A stretch of 64,000 bases of DNA from Rotaria socialis (GCA_905331475.1 CAJNYU010002677.1:124001-188000), one strand, 5' to 3'. Shown: positions 49,187-60,420, counted from the first letter of the stretch. The notes: generated from the sequence alone by a model not told the origin. Numbers and translations are program-made.

Positions 49187-51689
49187 AATATTTATAGACA
49201 TTAGAAAATGTACCGGTGAAATTTTTTCTTCGTTTTCGTTTACCTTAAAATTTTGAAAATAGTTGTTACTGTGTGTATTCAGTATTTTTTATTGTTTCAT
49301 TCAGTTTTTCTTTTGTAGTTTGAAAAAAATAATAAGAAGAAAGAAATTAAGAATAAAAACCGAAGCGCCTTGCCATATTTAATTCGAAATGAGAAAGGAC
49401 TCGAAATAGACTTTGTAAAAAAAATTTCTAACAACCTTATTCTTTTTCTTATTTCCTATGTATTTCAATTGTTTTTCGATAAGATTGTAAAGCTATTTAT
49501 AAAAATCAAAATGTATTTCTATCAAGATTTATTAAATACAGATGATCAATTAGGAGATTTATTTTTTGTCCTCTTTATGGTTTTATTGAAATATTGCTGT
49601 TAGAGTTGAAAAACACCAAAATTAGGAAAGACAATTGAACAACTGTCGAAATTATTATCTTTATAATTTTGATGTTAGCAATAGATCTTTACATGTGGTT
49701 TCAGATTGAATAAAGATTTAATTTATTTCTACTGAATCTCTAGTTGTCGAAAAACGAATTGGAATAAGCTATTTACAATTTTTTTCAATTTATAACTGCG
49801 TTGAGCCTCTAGAATAGAAATTTATACATGTAGGATGGCCGAATGTGGAATCAATATTCAACTCACGCTACGCCCATTCTGTTCAATCAGCATTGTTTTA
49901 TTAATGTGAATATAATTTATTGTATCTTTTAACACAATTAATTTCAATGGAATAATTTTTCGACCATGAAAGGTTTCACTCGAGAAAAGTTTATTTTGAT
50001 ATAAATTGCATGTGATTATTTTCGTCGAAAAACAATGAAATAAAGGATTCTGTTTCATTTTTTTGTGGTCCATAGTTGTTGACACTATGCTCTTAGGAGT
50101 ATAAATCGTTTTTTTTGTTGTTTAACTATTTGTGCTTGTATTTTATGACGAAGGCAAAATATAAAAATTATTATGTTTTAATTCACTAGTATTTCAGTAA
50201 GTCGAGTGTTCAACTTACGAGAATATTCGCAGAACAAAGTTTTATCCCTAGAACAATTTCTTTTATTTAACTGAAGAGAAAAGAGAACCGCAACCAGACA
50301 TGGACAGCTCCGATCCTTTCGCACTCCACTCCGACTCCTCTCCAGGCTAGAAAATTTCGCTCCGGCTCCGCTTTAACGAAAAAGTCGTTTTTCCTATTTT
50401 TCTTGAAGTTAGATGATATTCAATGAATTTCACGTTTCACTTCAGCATACACACACACTTATCAATACATTTAACAAAAAATGAATCGCCAATACATTTA
50501 AGTTACCTTGATTACAGCATGAAAATTATTTCTGATGATAAATAGACTAGTGCACTATAATAATAGTCGATTGCATTTTAGTAAAGTTAACATTGAGAAT
50601 ATATTCTTAGAGAATTGATGTGGGTTTAGTTTAGGTCAAGATGAGATAAAAATCAAGACCCACTCCCTAGTTTGTTCCTTCAACTGTCAGTTGAATGAAA
50701 AATGTTGTTCTCTTCGATCATTAGTCAAATCTTTCACATTTTATTTGCTTTAGTTTTCTCTCTTCGTCGGCGTCGTGTTCGTACATTCTCTAACTAACAA
50801 TAGCGAAGTCCAGTCAGCCATAGAAAAATCAACTAAATGAGAGATCAGTCATTATCTCAAGCGTTGTCAGTGATTAGAATACAGCAATGGCATATTCATT
50901 ACATTGAATACTAGACGACGAGCTTTTCTTTCACTAAGTCCCCCGTCTTCGTTCACAGAAGAAAACCAATGTAAAAATGTTACGGATAAAAAAGGATTAA
51001 AATTTGATGAACTAAATTGATTATGATTCATGCAGATCGATGAGTATCAGCTGAAGATTTTTTATGAATCATCAGCAAAATTAAATAAAATCGATTTTTT
51101 TTATCAAGTTTTAATCAATTACAATCGAAATTAATCGGAAAAGGAGCGTATGGTTGGAGCTAAGCAGAAAAAGGCCGCTCCGACTAGACTAGAGCCCGTC
51201 GGGTCCTACCCGGACCCGGATCCGGGTTCGGGTATGAAAAATAATTTCAGCCGGGTCCGGATCCGGGTCCGGGTCTAATTGAAAAATGTTTACTCATCGA
51301 GTGCGGATGCAAAGAGAAAGTTTCATACAAAAAATATAGTTTTGATCGTTAATTTCAATGTGTGATCTTTTTATTAAAAGCATCGAATTTACTGATGAAT
51401 ATAATACAAAAAAAAATAACAAAACACTTCGTGACTATAATATTTAAACCTGATTTACATCAAAACTATAAATTTAAAAATATATTATCTAGCTCTTTAC
51501 TGTCATGCATATGTTCAATATCATACAAAACATCATCATCGTCATCATTCTTTTTGATGTTGGTGATGAAGTAGCAGTGCCTACATCTTCAATGATTACG
51601 ACTGATTCATCATCAAGTATAGACAGTCCTTGCTTTGGCTGTTCTTCAGTCTTATTTAATTTCTTTTTTTTTTATTTCTTTCAAAGTAA
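49187..51689. other. Intergenic region with GC-rich repeat islands
   Basis: AT-rich except for islands: CTCC-rich sequence at about 50308-50372 (GCTCCGATCC, GCTCCGGCTCCGC) and its approximate inverted counterpart at about 51139-51190, and a self-complementary CCGGGTCCGG-type cluster at 51191-51275. These look like ends or bodies of short mobile elements. No gene seen. Confidence 0.4.
51191..51275. repeat. GC-rich self-complementary cluster
   Basis: Repeated CCCGGACCCGGATCCGGG and GGGTCCGGATCCGGGTCC units face each other across an AT-rich centre (gaaaaataatttcag). The cluster can fold on itself and stands out sharply from its AT-rich surroundings. Confidence 0.5.
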
Positions 51690-52765
51690 ATAAATGTGTT
51701 TTTAGAAACAGTGACTTGTCGAGTTTTTCTTCGTCTAAACTAGTTCTTCGATCAGTTACAATGTTTTTTGATGCTGAGAATAACCGCTCTACGATGGTAT
51801 TCGAAGCAGGTATTGCATATAGATCACGTACAATTTAAGATAAGGTTGGAAATGATTTTTCATGATTCTTCCAAAATAAAAGGATATCGTCGCTTTCTTC
51901 ATCCGGTACAATCAATTCCATGTAGTCATTTAATTCCTTTACTGGTGTCGTAACTGAACTGATTATTGGTCGTGGTTTATCAAAACAACAAGTTAATAGG
52001 TTATTCGGATTAGCTGGTGGTGTTGAATCATTTATAATTGATACATTAGTAGTCACTGCTTTTGAAGCGGTATCCGTTGTAATACGTGATATTGATGTAC
52101 GTGGTAATAATTCTCGTTTAACTAAATCAAACGCTATATCTTTTTCATGTAGTACTGCATCAAAGCGTTTTAGACGAGGATGAAGAAAAGTACAAATAAA
52201 ATGCTGATCTTGTGAAATCCCAATAGATTTTATACGTTCACCTAAAATAATATAAAGTTCTCTTTTAAAAATTAGATTTAAATTTCCCTCTTTAAGAAAT
52301 ATAAAATAGATCCCTTCATATTATATGATTTTGAAAGACAACAAATCCTGATGTTATTAAGCTTCATTTTAAATAAGTCAGCTGGTCATCTGCTTTTTCA
52401 GTAGAAAAATTTTGATATTCACTTACCAAGAAAAAGCTTTAGTTCTTTTAGTTCAGATCTATCTTCGAATTTAACTTCGCAATGATCAATTAATAATTGA
52501 CGAATTTCAAGAACTTGGTGCATAGTCGACCTTTCTTCTACACTTAATTGATCAATAGCATTATCAAAAACAATTAAAAATCGACACACTTCTTGCAATA
52601 AGTCCTTATCAACACTAGTTAAATAATCAATATATCCACTATTTAAAACACTACCAATATCACCGTAAACATTAAGAAATACGTTCAGCATAGAAAATGC
52701 GCCATTAAAACGAGTATCCGAATACAATTGTAATTTTTGTTTAAGCTTCACTTGTCGATGTGTTC

Positions 52766-53003
52766 TACCCCGGTCGAAGAAAACGATCAGTAAACGGTCG
52801 TATACGATACAAATACGGCCCGTTTTACGTGTCGTATTTTCTCCGTATAATAGGGGCAGTAATACGGCCGTATGTTCTATAGAATACGATAATATTACGC
52901 CGGCTTTACGAGGTTTTACGGCTGATATACGGTGTCCGTTTATGGCCGTAATACGATGCAAAAGACGCCGGTTTACGGTGGTCCGTTTTGATCGACCTGA
53001 GTA
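52766..53003. mobile_element. Short TIR element nested in the hAT relic (copy 1)
   Basis: The ends TACCCCGGTCGAAG and GATCGACCTGAGTA are inverted repeats with a few mismatches. The interior is full of CGTATACG-like, TACGGCCGTA-like self-complementary words. It interrupts the hAT transposase frame upstream of the TLKQKLQL-like segment. Its interior resembles that of the copy at 55015-55322. Confidence 0.55.
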
Positions 53004-53072
53004 ATAGCTAAATGTAATATAAAACGATGAGACTGCGGTTGATTGTTTTATCATGAATTGGTTGCAGGTGAC

Positions 53073-53365
53073 NNNNNNNNNNNNNNNNNNNNNNNNNNNN
53101 NNNNNNNNNNNNNNNNNNNNNNNNNNNNNNNNNNNNNNNNNNNNNNNNNNNNNNNNNNNNNNNNNNNNNNNNNNNNNNNNNNNNNNNNNNNNNNNNNNNN
53201 NNNNNNNNNNNNNNTTACGCCCCCCCCCCCTTTTGAAAATTTCGTTTTTTGCTCACCAAAACAGAAAAAGCATTTACGCCCCCCTGCTTCCAAAAGTTTC
53301 ATTTTTTAGGTCATGAAAACAGAAAAATTAGAGTTATGCCCCCCTGCTCTGAGACCAGACTTACG
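53073..53365. repeat. Assembly gap and C-rich tandem repeat
   Basis: After the N gap (53073-53214) come about three units of roughly 57 bp. Each starts TTAYGCCCCCC and is followed by a T-rich part and an AAAACAGAAAAA part. The gap most likely hides more units that the assembly could not resolve. Confidence 0.6.
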
Positions 53366-53589
53366 CCCCTGGTACCGGTCGGTCCAAAAATCGCAAATTA
53401 TGCAATAGCTTTTAATGTTCAAGCACAAATTTTTCAATTCACTTTTTTTGTTTTCATACATTTGATCAGTATGTCGACTAATCTAGTATAAAAAGTATAA
53501 TTTAGTAATAATATAGGCTTGTATAAGTAAAAATAGTCTTTTTACCGTGATAGGCGATGGAATGATTTCTTTTACACAAATGCTTGACG

Positions 53590-53868
53590 TATCCAGGTCG
53601 ACCAGTCCAAGAGTAGGCAACAATCGGAACCCATCCGATCCGACTCACATCAAGTAGGATCTTATCGGATTTTGTCGAACCCTACAGACCTATCGTCGGA
53701 TTCCTATAAATTACAAAGAAACACTGTTAGATGTCATTGGAAGTTCAATGGGTTCTGGCTAGTGGTTCCGACTTCAATTCCTCGACCAGGAATCCTATAA
53801 GATTCTGTTGGATAGTAGGATACTATCAAGTTCCTATCGGATTCGATGTGGGATTTCTCGACCTGGGT
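53590..53868. mobile_element. Short TIR element nested in the hAT relic (copy 2)
   Basis: GTATCCAGGTCGAC at the left and CTCGACCTGGGTAG at the right are inverted repeats. The element splits the conserved hAT sequence exactly between its GRHF and SSICVKEI parts. The interior has repeated GGATNNTATCGGATT words and differs from copies 1 and 3. Confidence 0.6.
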
Positions 53869-54469
53869 AGGACTAAAATGTCGACCAGCATCAAAAACAG
53901 ATTGAACCACTTTTAAAAATCCATCTCCAGACACCATTTCAAATGCACGTGAATCTAAAGCAGTAAACTCTGTGCAGATAATTTTCACTTTTTTCCCGAA
54001 TTATTTTTAGTACACTGTGATTTTTTTGAAGAATAATATTCAGTAACTTGTGTTTGTTTAACTGAATCTTTGACCGAAGTATGATCAGTCGTTTGACAGG
54101 AACGTTTATGTTTAGCTAAAGATGCTGTGCCATCTCTGGGTGTATATGCTAATAATTGCTTGCATTTTTCGCAGCACATCATTCCTTGTGTAACATTATT
54201 AATAACCACAATATTAAAAGATTCTCATACAGAAGACGATTTAAGACTTTTTTTCGGTTTGTAAAATGTGATTGATTTATCTTCATTCTTTATCAAATCG
54301 GCTAATTTTTTCTTCTTTTCGAAAAAATTATATTAACACGAAGCATTGCCAGTTAATATTTTAGAGAATTGTAAATAGTGTACAGTACATGTTTTATTGT
54401 ATGAAATTAAGTTGAAATATTAGCACTGAGAAAAATATAAAAAAGAATTAAAAAAAATATGTTACTTTT

Positions 54470-54730
54470 TTCATGAACCGCACGAATCTCAAGTTTTTCT
54501 TTTTCTGGAAGATGATTATGATTGCCAACAGCTTTTATTAATCGATTATTTGAATCAGTATGCACGTTGAGCTGCACAACCATTAATAGTGCATATCCAA
54601 TACTTAGTAGTTGGCGTTGCTTTATTTAATTTAAAAGTATATTCATCGGCAACTAGTAGAGGTTTTCCTTTATTTGAATTTATAAATGAAATAGCTGGAC
54701 ATTTTGCTTGGATTTCACCAGTTAAAATTA
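54470..54730 (-). pseudogene. FLYWCH-type zinc finger fragment, frameshifted
   Basis: The minus-strand reading SNKGKPLLVADEYTFKLNKA, then YWICTINGCAAQRA, then a shift into TDSNNRLIKAVGNHNHLPEK, shows the Cys-x4-Cys and His-x-His pattern of FLYWCH fingers. A frame change lies between the two halves, followed by stops. Such fingers often accompany Mutator-type transposases, but no MULE catalytic domain is visible here. Confidence 0.6.
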
Positions 54731-55014
54731 GGAAAGCTTCAGCGATGACAATACAATTTTAGTTATATAATAATTCTTTGTTCAATTCTTTTATTGTACT
54801 TGTATCAACAGTTAGTCATCCCTATCAATACTGGCTAAAATTCTACACTAGTAAAATTATAAGAAAAAACAATGAAGTATATGTTATTATTATTAGAATC
54901 GCTATAAACTAGAGACATCATTATTTTTTTATTTTTCACTTTCGACATTTTTTCTTCACTTTTTCTATTTTCGACTTTTTTTCTTGCGACATTTTTCCAG
55001 CACACCGTTGATGT

Positions 55015-55322
55015 CATCCCAGATCGAGATTTACGGAGTTTGTATACGGCCGTTTACGATCGTATACATTCCTTTTACGACCGTATTTTACCGTATTACA
55101 TTGCACAGTATTACGATCGTATATCTCCGTGTCGTATACGGAGAAAAACGATCGTAAACGGAGCAAAACGGAAACTGTATACAGACTTCGTATGCGTGGA
55201 TCGTATACGACCGTTTTTTCACCGTATACGATACGGAGATTTACCATCGTAATACTGTGCCATGTAAATCGCCGTATTTCTCCGTATACGATCGTTTCCG
55301 ACCGTGCCTGTTCGACCTGGGA
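55015..55322. mobile_element. Short TIR element rich in CGTATACG palindromes (copy 3)
   Basis: ATCCCAGATCGAGA at the left and GTTCGACCTGGGAT at the right are 14-bp inverted repeats with few mismatches. The roughly 300-bp interior is a tissue of short palindromes (CGTATACG, CGATCGTA). It shares its ends with the elements at 52766 and 53590 and its interior with the first. No coding capacity. Confidence 0.6.
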
Positions 55323-56465
55323 TAGTTACAATTAATAGCTAGAGCTACAACGATTTTCGTTCTTTCAATTTTTCATTTTTGCTTTCAGACTGAGTAAAAT
55401 GGATTTATTCAAAGGTAAATATATATAATACAAAATATCGGCTATATAGTATTTTGTCAGAGTAGATTCTGCCAATCGGAATGGATGTTTCATTTTCTAC
55501 TCTTCAATGAGACATAGTTCGTATTTAATTATGGGGAATATAACACTAAAATAAAATGAAATTGTACCAATCACAACCCTATTCCACTCTTCCCGGACGA
55601 CTTCCCGGGGAGTCCCTGTCGTGGATCCCCGGGGATTTGTCAGGGGACTCTCTGGAGATTCTTCTAGGGAGAGTTGACTAGGGAATGGAAAATATCATAC
55701 TCTTTTACCTCTCAAATCGGTTAAAGGCTAGAAACTTGCAATGTATTTCATAAAAAACAATACTAAATTTCATACAAATTTGGCTAAAAAAACTGCCAAA
55801 CGAAGGGAACTCCTTTAGTAGTGCATAAAAGTTTCACATTTGTTTTGCTTCCTTTTTTGCTGTTTTGCAAATTTTAAAAATATTTTCGAAGGAATGATCA
55901 TCTTTAGCATTCTTATATTTCTCACGATCTTCTGGCATACTGTTTACAATAATGCATAAAAACATTGTCCTTCTCTTTATTTTTCAATTATTATTCCCTT
56001 TTATGTCACATTCCTAAACTGGGAATCGATTTGAAAATACTAGTTAAAATATATTTCTCTATCTATTCGTCTACATTTCAGCATGAATATCCAGACTAGC
56101 AAATGCAAAAAAAAAGCTAGAATGAGCTCTATTTATCTTCCTTGACAAAAGCAATTTTGTTTTCATATGAAAAATTCATATAGATAGGCAAATTCGCCGC
56201 ATCCAATGCACAATATACTCTATTTTCAGTATAGTATAGGGTGTCTTTTAAAGCAGTTCCTAAATTCCTAGTGCGAGAAATAAAGTGCAAATAAAAAAAC
56301 TTCTTTCATTTTTGCCACCAATTCTGCATTTTCAGTTCGACCACTGATTGCTCAAAGCTGTCTTCAAAACATTTCATAATGGGACTGGTATATTTTTGAA
56401 AATTTATTACGCTTTAAATTGTAAGAAAAATTCCATTTTTATTACTGAATGAATTTCAGAAAAGA
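55323..56465. other. Intergenic region with a GC-rich hairpin
   Basis: A compact foldback sits at about 55578-55690 (GGAGTCCCTGTC facing GTCAGGGGACTC around GGATCCCCGGGGAT). A possible tiny exon (MDLFK then gtaaat) at about 55398 is not in phase with the ART frame. Otherwise nothing recognisable. Confidence 0.4.
55578..55690. repeat. GC-rich foldback element
   Basis: The GGAGTCCCTG and CAGGGGACTC arms surround a GGATCCCCGGGGATT core in otherwise AT-rich DNA. The outer flanks (ATTCCACTCTTCCC and GGGAATGG) also partly pair. Confidence 0.45.
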
Positions 56466-57245
56466 ATGGTCGAAAATCCATTTCGATTGGTAGAGTTGGG
56501 CGAAAAGAATTCAACTCGGAATCATTTAGCAATTAGCATTTTATGTACTGAACCAACTCAACTGTCTGAATATGATCAATTTATTCGATATTGTCGATTA
56601 TTATGCAAAGAAAGCGATGAACTAGACCACATTTCTGAATTCGAGCTTAGATACAATTCAGATCAAGCCGTTCAATGGTATACTCGACCATCTGGTTTTC
56701 CATCTAAATTAGTGAATAGAATTTGTCGAACAGAAAACCCTCGTTCGATTTGGAAAATTCGATATTTCCTTAAGCATCTTCATGAACAGTTATCACAAAT
56801 TTATCAAAAGAGTCTTTTTTGGTTACCAAAATCCGTTGTTGTCTATCGTGGTCAAACACTATCATCTCAAGAATTTCAACAGCTAGTTCAATGGAATAAA
56901 AAAACTATTCTAACAACAACATATCTCTCAACAACAAGTGCTTATGATACAGCTGCTGCATTTGCTGATTGTGATATTCAGTCCCGTCAATCATTATCAA
57001 AAGATCAAATATCGATTATTTTTACAATTACACTACGAACAAAACATACTCGCTCAAGACCATTCGCATACATTCAAGAATATAGCCATGTTAGGGATGA
57101 GAAGGAAATATTAATCTCAATTGGAACGATATTTTCATGCATGGATATATGCAAACGAGGAGTAAGCGTATTAGAGAATAATATATTGACGGTAATTCGA
57201 GAAGCGAACAACATGTTTCTATCGTATTCAAATAGATTTTATTGA
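56466..57245 (+). CDS. Mono-ADP-ribosyltransferase, R-S-E type (bdelloid family)
   Basis: A single 259-aa frame. The N-terminal part (about 37-115) has the helical region common to these proteins (YCRLLCKES, AVQWYTRPSGF, IWKIRYFLKHLHEQL). The ART fold follows: VVVYRGQ with the NAD-binding Arg (about 128), LSTTS (about 154-158), IIFTITL, and the Glu-x-Glu motif in RDEKEILISIGTIF (about 212-214). All three R-S-E elements are present, so transfer of ADP-ribose from NAD is plausible; targets are unknown. An acceptor (atttcag) stands just before AAAAGAATG, so an upstream exon may exist, but none in phase could be found. Family members usually carry a receiver-like domain before this region and repeats after it; both are missing here. 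A separate receiver-like gene follows 770 bp downstream. Confidence 0.75.
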   Translation: MVENPFRLVELGEKNSTRNHLAISILCTEPTQLSEYDQFIRYCRLLCKESDELDHISEFELRYNSDQAVQWYTRPSGFPSKLVNRICRTENPRSIWKIRYFLKHLHEQLSQIYQKSLFWLPKSVVVYRGQTLSSQEFQQLVQWNKKTILTTTYLSTTSAYDTAAAFADCDIQSRQSLSKDQISIIFTITLRTKHTRSRPFAYIQEYSHVRDEKEILISIGTIFSCMDICKRGVSVLENNILTVIREANNMFLSYSNRFY

Positions 57246-58015
57246 TTTTGCTATAGAAAGATATCCCACAAAATAGTTCGAGAATATTTTCTATAGTGCA
57301 ACTTAGTAGCATTACATATGAAGAAAGACGATAGAAACTCGTAATATTCGAAATATCTCAAGAGATCAAGTTTTCGTAAGCCAAATATTTATTTTTCTAG
57401 TCTTCGTAGGGAAAAAAATTATGCATACTTTTCGAAGGTATTGTGTGGAAGTCAGGTGTGCTGCGTCTTCATTCTTTGAGAACGAAGCACATGGGACCGG
57501 GGAACACTAATACCTCTAATGTGTGGTGGTTGAGAGAATCGAATATGCATGCATCAAAACAAACGAAATGCTATACATAGAAATTTCTTTTGTAAGATAT
57601 GTACCGAACATGTAAAACTAATTTCTGTCTCATTGTGATTGTCGGCATAAAACAGGTCAGACTATTCAAAAAAATAGCCACTAAGTATAAGAAAAACAAT
57701 TTTACAGAGTATCATTTCGAATACTGAGCATACGATTCGATACACATATTTTTATCGACCCCAACAACTACGTATCATGTTGTTCTTACTCCTATGAAGA
57801 ATAAAACAATACATCTAAACACCAAAGCTATCAAGACTTCATACTTTCAGAGCTTTTTTATTTTCAAATTCTGTTGTCAGTATTTGTTTTCATTATAATG
57901 AAAAGAGGTTTCAGAATCAGTGACACAACCAATAGCATTGAAGCAACAACAAGTCTTATTCTGATAGATTAACTTCTACGAAATATCCCTGATTCATGAT
58001 CAATATGAGGAAGAA
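57246..58015. other. Spacer between the ART and receiver-like genes
   Basis: 770 bp of AT-rich DNA with no open frame of note, no inverted repeat and no clear promoter. If the two neighbours once formed one gene, this would be the lost junction, but no coding relic is seen. Confidence 0.35.
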
Positions 58016-59151
58016 ATGGAAAAGAATATACAATACGAAGCAATAAAATCCTACCGTCATCCAACAGCAACAACAATAGGTGATTTTTTAATGTTGATGA
58101 ATATTCCAAGTACACTAGACAATGATTTTTATGATCAATCATTGATATCATTGGTAGAACGATACTCGCAATGCAACTTAGAAGATGTTGTTGATTTAGG
58201 TAAAAATTGTGAATTAAGTTTTCTTCTGTGCATATTACATAATTGCTTTTAATGAACTTTTACCATCATGAAAAGAAAAAGACTAGTATTTGAGAGCATA
58301 CATTTTCAAATTATCTGCAAAATTTCAATTATAATCATATACCTTCATTTTAAGGCGGCTAATAATGTGAAGATTTTGCTGAATTCGAAAACGTTACTAT
58401 ATAGAGAATCAGCTAGATCATATATATTTCTTACATCTTCAAATAGCGAATATATTTTTCTCGTGATGTTTTACTTTCCATAGAATATCGTTTAATGAAT
58501 ATATTAAATTTGCCTGTAGATGTAACACCTGATCATTTAGTGATATGGCTCGACACTTATATTGGCCAAGATTATGTTTATATTGATCTAAAACGTACGT
58601 TAGAAAATGCGATAGATCTCAACCCTGATGGACTTCTTACCTACTCGAAAATAGATGCACTCATCCTATGTAAACAAACTAATACGCTCCCAGAGAGACT
58701 AATAATCCCTGTTACAACAATCGAAGAATGTTTAGAATTGATTGATGAAAATCGACACAAAAAAATATTTCTAATAAGTTCTGGTACGCTAGGTCAACAC
58801 CTTGTGCCTTATGTATTAAATTCTGGGCGATCTTTGGAAAAAATTTTTATTTTCTGCCACCATATAGCCAATCATGTTGACTGGGCAATGGACTTTACTG
58901 ATCAGTTACTTATGTGTGATTTTCATACTCATCTATTTTCACGTGTTGTATATGAGATTGGTATGTATTACCAGAACCAAGCATTGCATTTCAGTGATTC
59001 AAATCAACATTCCCAAGCATTATCTTGTCTATATTATTGTCACAAGCAGCTCGTGCGAGCGAATCGTCTTTTTGGTCCACCAGCGCCGTACTCTTTGATA
59101 ACAGTCGAACAATATATTGAAAGAGAAAAATTGCAGCAGTTCAAGCACTGA
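58016..59151 (+). CDS. Receiver-like (IWLD) domain protein of the bdelloid ART-associated type
   Basis: Exons 58016-58199 and 58484-59151 give 283 aa. A 75-residue helical leader precedes an alpha/beta domain that starts with HLVIWLDTYIGQ, contains KIFLISSGTLGQHLVPYVL and ends with LEKIFIFCHHIANHVDWAMD. This is the pattern of a domain that, in bdelloid proteins, typically stands before an ADP-ribosyltransferase and TPRs. It resembles a response-regulator or nucleotide-binding fold, but I can name no catalytic residues. The C-terminus (FSRVVYEIGMYYQNQALHFS, ALSCLYYCHKQLVRANRLFG) could be a degenerate helical repeat. The ATG is the first in frame. The stop lies only about 5 bp before a foldback element, so the present C-terminus may be truncated. 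No ART domain is fused to it. Confidence 0.6.
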
Positions 59152-59156
59152 GCAAT

Positions 59157-59421
59157 AGGAATTCCTAATGTGTCGAGGAATTATCAGTGCCGCTGTGATA
59201 ATTCCTAGAGGAAATGGGAATCAACTATAGGTTCCCTCACAGTTCCACCATTCACGAAAGTTGCGATATTGGTGTTTTCAAAATAATTTTTGCATAAAAC
59301 CATTGATTGTCACAATTTTTCCAGTGAAAATGAGTGTAAGAACAAAAATTATCGTGAATATTCCATATTTTTACTTTTAATATGCAAGGAACTGTAGGGA
59401 AACTCATGAAGAATTCCTAAT
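59157..59421. mobile_element. Foldback/MITE-type element abutting the receiver-like gene
   Basis: AGGAATTCCTAATG near the left end and GAAGAATTCCTAAT near the right end frame the element. Inside, GGTTCCCTCACAGTTCC (about 59230) pairs with GGAACTGTAGGGAAAC (59388-59403). No coding capacity. Confidence 0.5.
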
Positions 59422-60212
59422 CCTCAGTCCTTGGACACCCCTCAGAAACTGAATTGCCTTCGGATGTCGCACAGCGTCTACGTAATTATGTCTCATATGT
59501 TTAAATACTACTCATCTGAACCATACTGATTTCTACTCGTTATCAAAGACTAATTCGAATACTCATGGCCGTTCTAACTCGAAAACATCATATACTTATC
59601 AATCACAGTCACTAGTCAAATAGTATTCGATAATCAAATCTTTCATCATTACTGAATCTATCTACCAAATGATACATGCAATTACTGCAAATGAAATATT
59701 CCTCTCGATTTAAATTGAAAAGAACGCTATCCAAAATTATTTTCACCTTCTTCATTCGAACAAAGTACATGTAACTGTGCTTTTCGCATAACAATCGAGA
59801 GATTAAATGTTAATTGGCAAGTTGTCTAACAATCACGTAATACGCACATCTTCATGCAGCTCATTTCCACCTACAGACCATTTTATTCTCAGCAAATTTG
59901 ACCCTATAGGCATTGTTTTTATATCAATAAAAAATTCGTATCTTTCTTCTTGTTTCAGTCAATCTTGATCTCATCGAATGATAATATTTATGAGAGGAAG
60001 AAAATGAATAAAAAACAAACAAAAAAGGGTGTCCACACAAATATTTGATCAGAAGAAAGTGACGGTTCATTCGTTTATCAAGAAAACAAAAATGCAATGT
60101 ACCAATTAGTCAATACATAATTGATTAGATTCAATTGATGTAAGTCGTTTAGTATTCATAAAGATTGGTCGACACTTCTCAATATTTTTTTCTCCTCTAC
60201 GCAATCTCAATC
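59422..60212. repeat. Upstream half of tandem duplication, copy 1
   Basis: From about 59775 (ataacaatcgagagatta) to the TATA box, this region aligns with about 61965-62393 through shared words such as TTCATGCAGCTCATT, TTTCTTCTTGTTTCAGTCAA and TCGAATGATAATATTTATGA. The similarity is clearly lower than in the coding regions. 59422-59774 itself holds nothing recognisable. Confidence 0.5.
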
Positions 60213-60220
60213 TATAAATA
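60213..60220 (+). promoter_or_regulatory. TATA box of SH3-like gene copy 1
   Basis: TATAAATA in CTATAAATATAAGCAG, followed by a 5'UTR exon that ends at 60290 with donor gtaagaatgc. The intron ends at 60414 (tgtttag), 6 nt before the ATG. The same arrangement is found upstream of copy 2. Confidence 0.6.
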
Positions 60221-60420
60221 TAAGCAGCGTCACGTTCATGAATTCACATTATTCTTCATTCGAATAAATTACTCATACTCATAACGATCGGTAAGAATGC
60301 ACACTTGAATAATGATTGATTACACAGACACATTGTGTCTTGTGATTAAAATATAATATTGCTTTATCAATCCATCTTTTGCAAACAGTATATTTATGTT
60401 GTCATATTGTTTAGATAGAC

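Larger units (their letters stand above)
51690..54240 (-). mobile_element. Decayed hAT-family transposon (transposase relic)
   Basis: On the minus strand the order is that of a hAT transposase. A BED-type finger (54209 onwards: VTQGMMCCEKCKQLLAYTPR, Cys-x2-Cys with a later H-x4-C) is preceded by a TGA where Trp is usual. A conserved segment near 53990-53880 (GFLKVVQSVFDAGRHF) is interrupted by a short TIR element and resumes at about 53580 (SSICVKEIIPSPIT). A mid region follows at 52760-52420 (LYSDTRFNGAFSMLNVFLNV) and continues at about 52260-51835. The C-terminal dimerisation motif (SNTIVERLFSASKN) lies at about 51820-51740, after a TAA. A second TIR element, an N gap and a C-rich tandem repeat also sit inside. 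It cannot make an active enzyme. Confidence 0.75.

Noticed and set aside
52766..53003. N-terminal part of the 211-aa frame at 52419-53054 as a protein domain
   Set aside because: That part (about 52766-53003) is the translated interior of a TIR element, not transposase; only the remainder is hAT.
55014..55335. Tyr/Arg-rich frames on both strands
   Set aside because: They are readings of CGTATACG palindromes in a mobile element.
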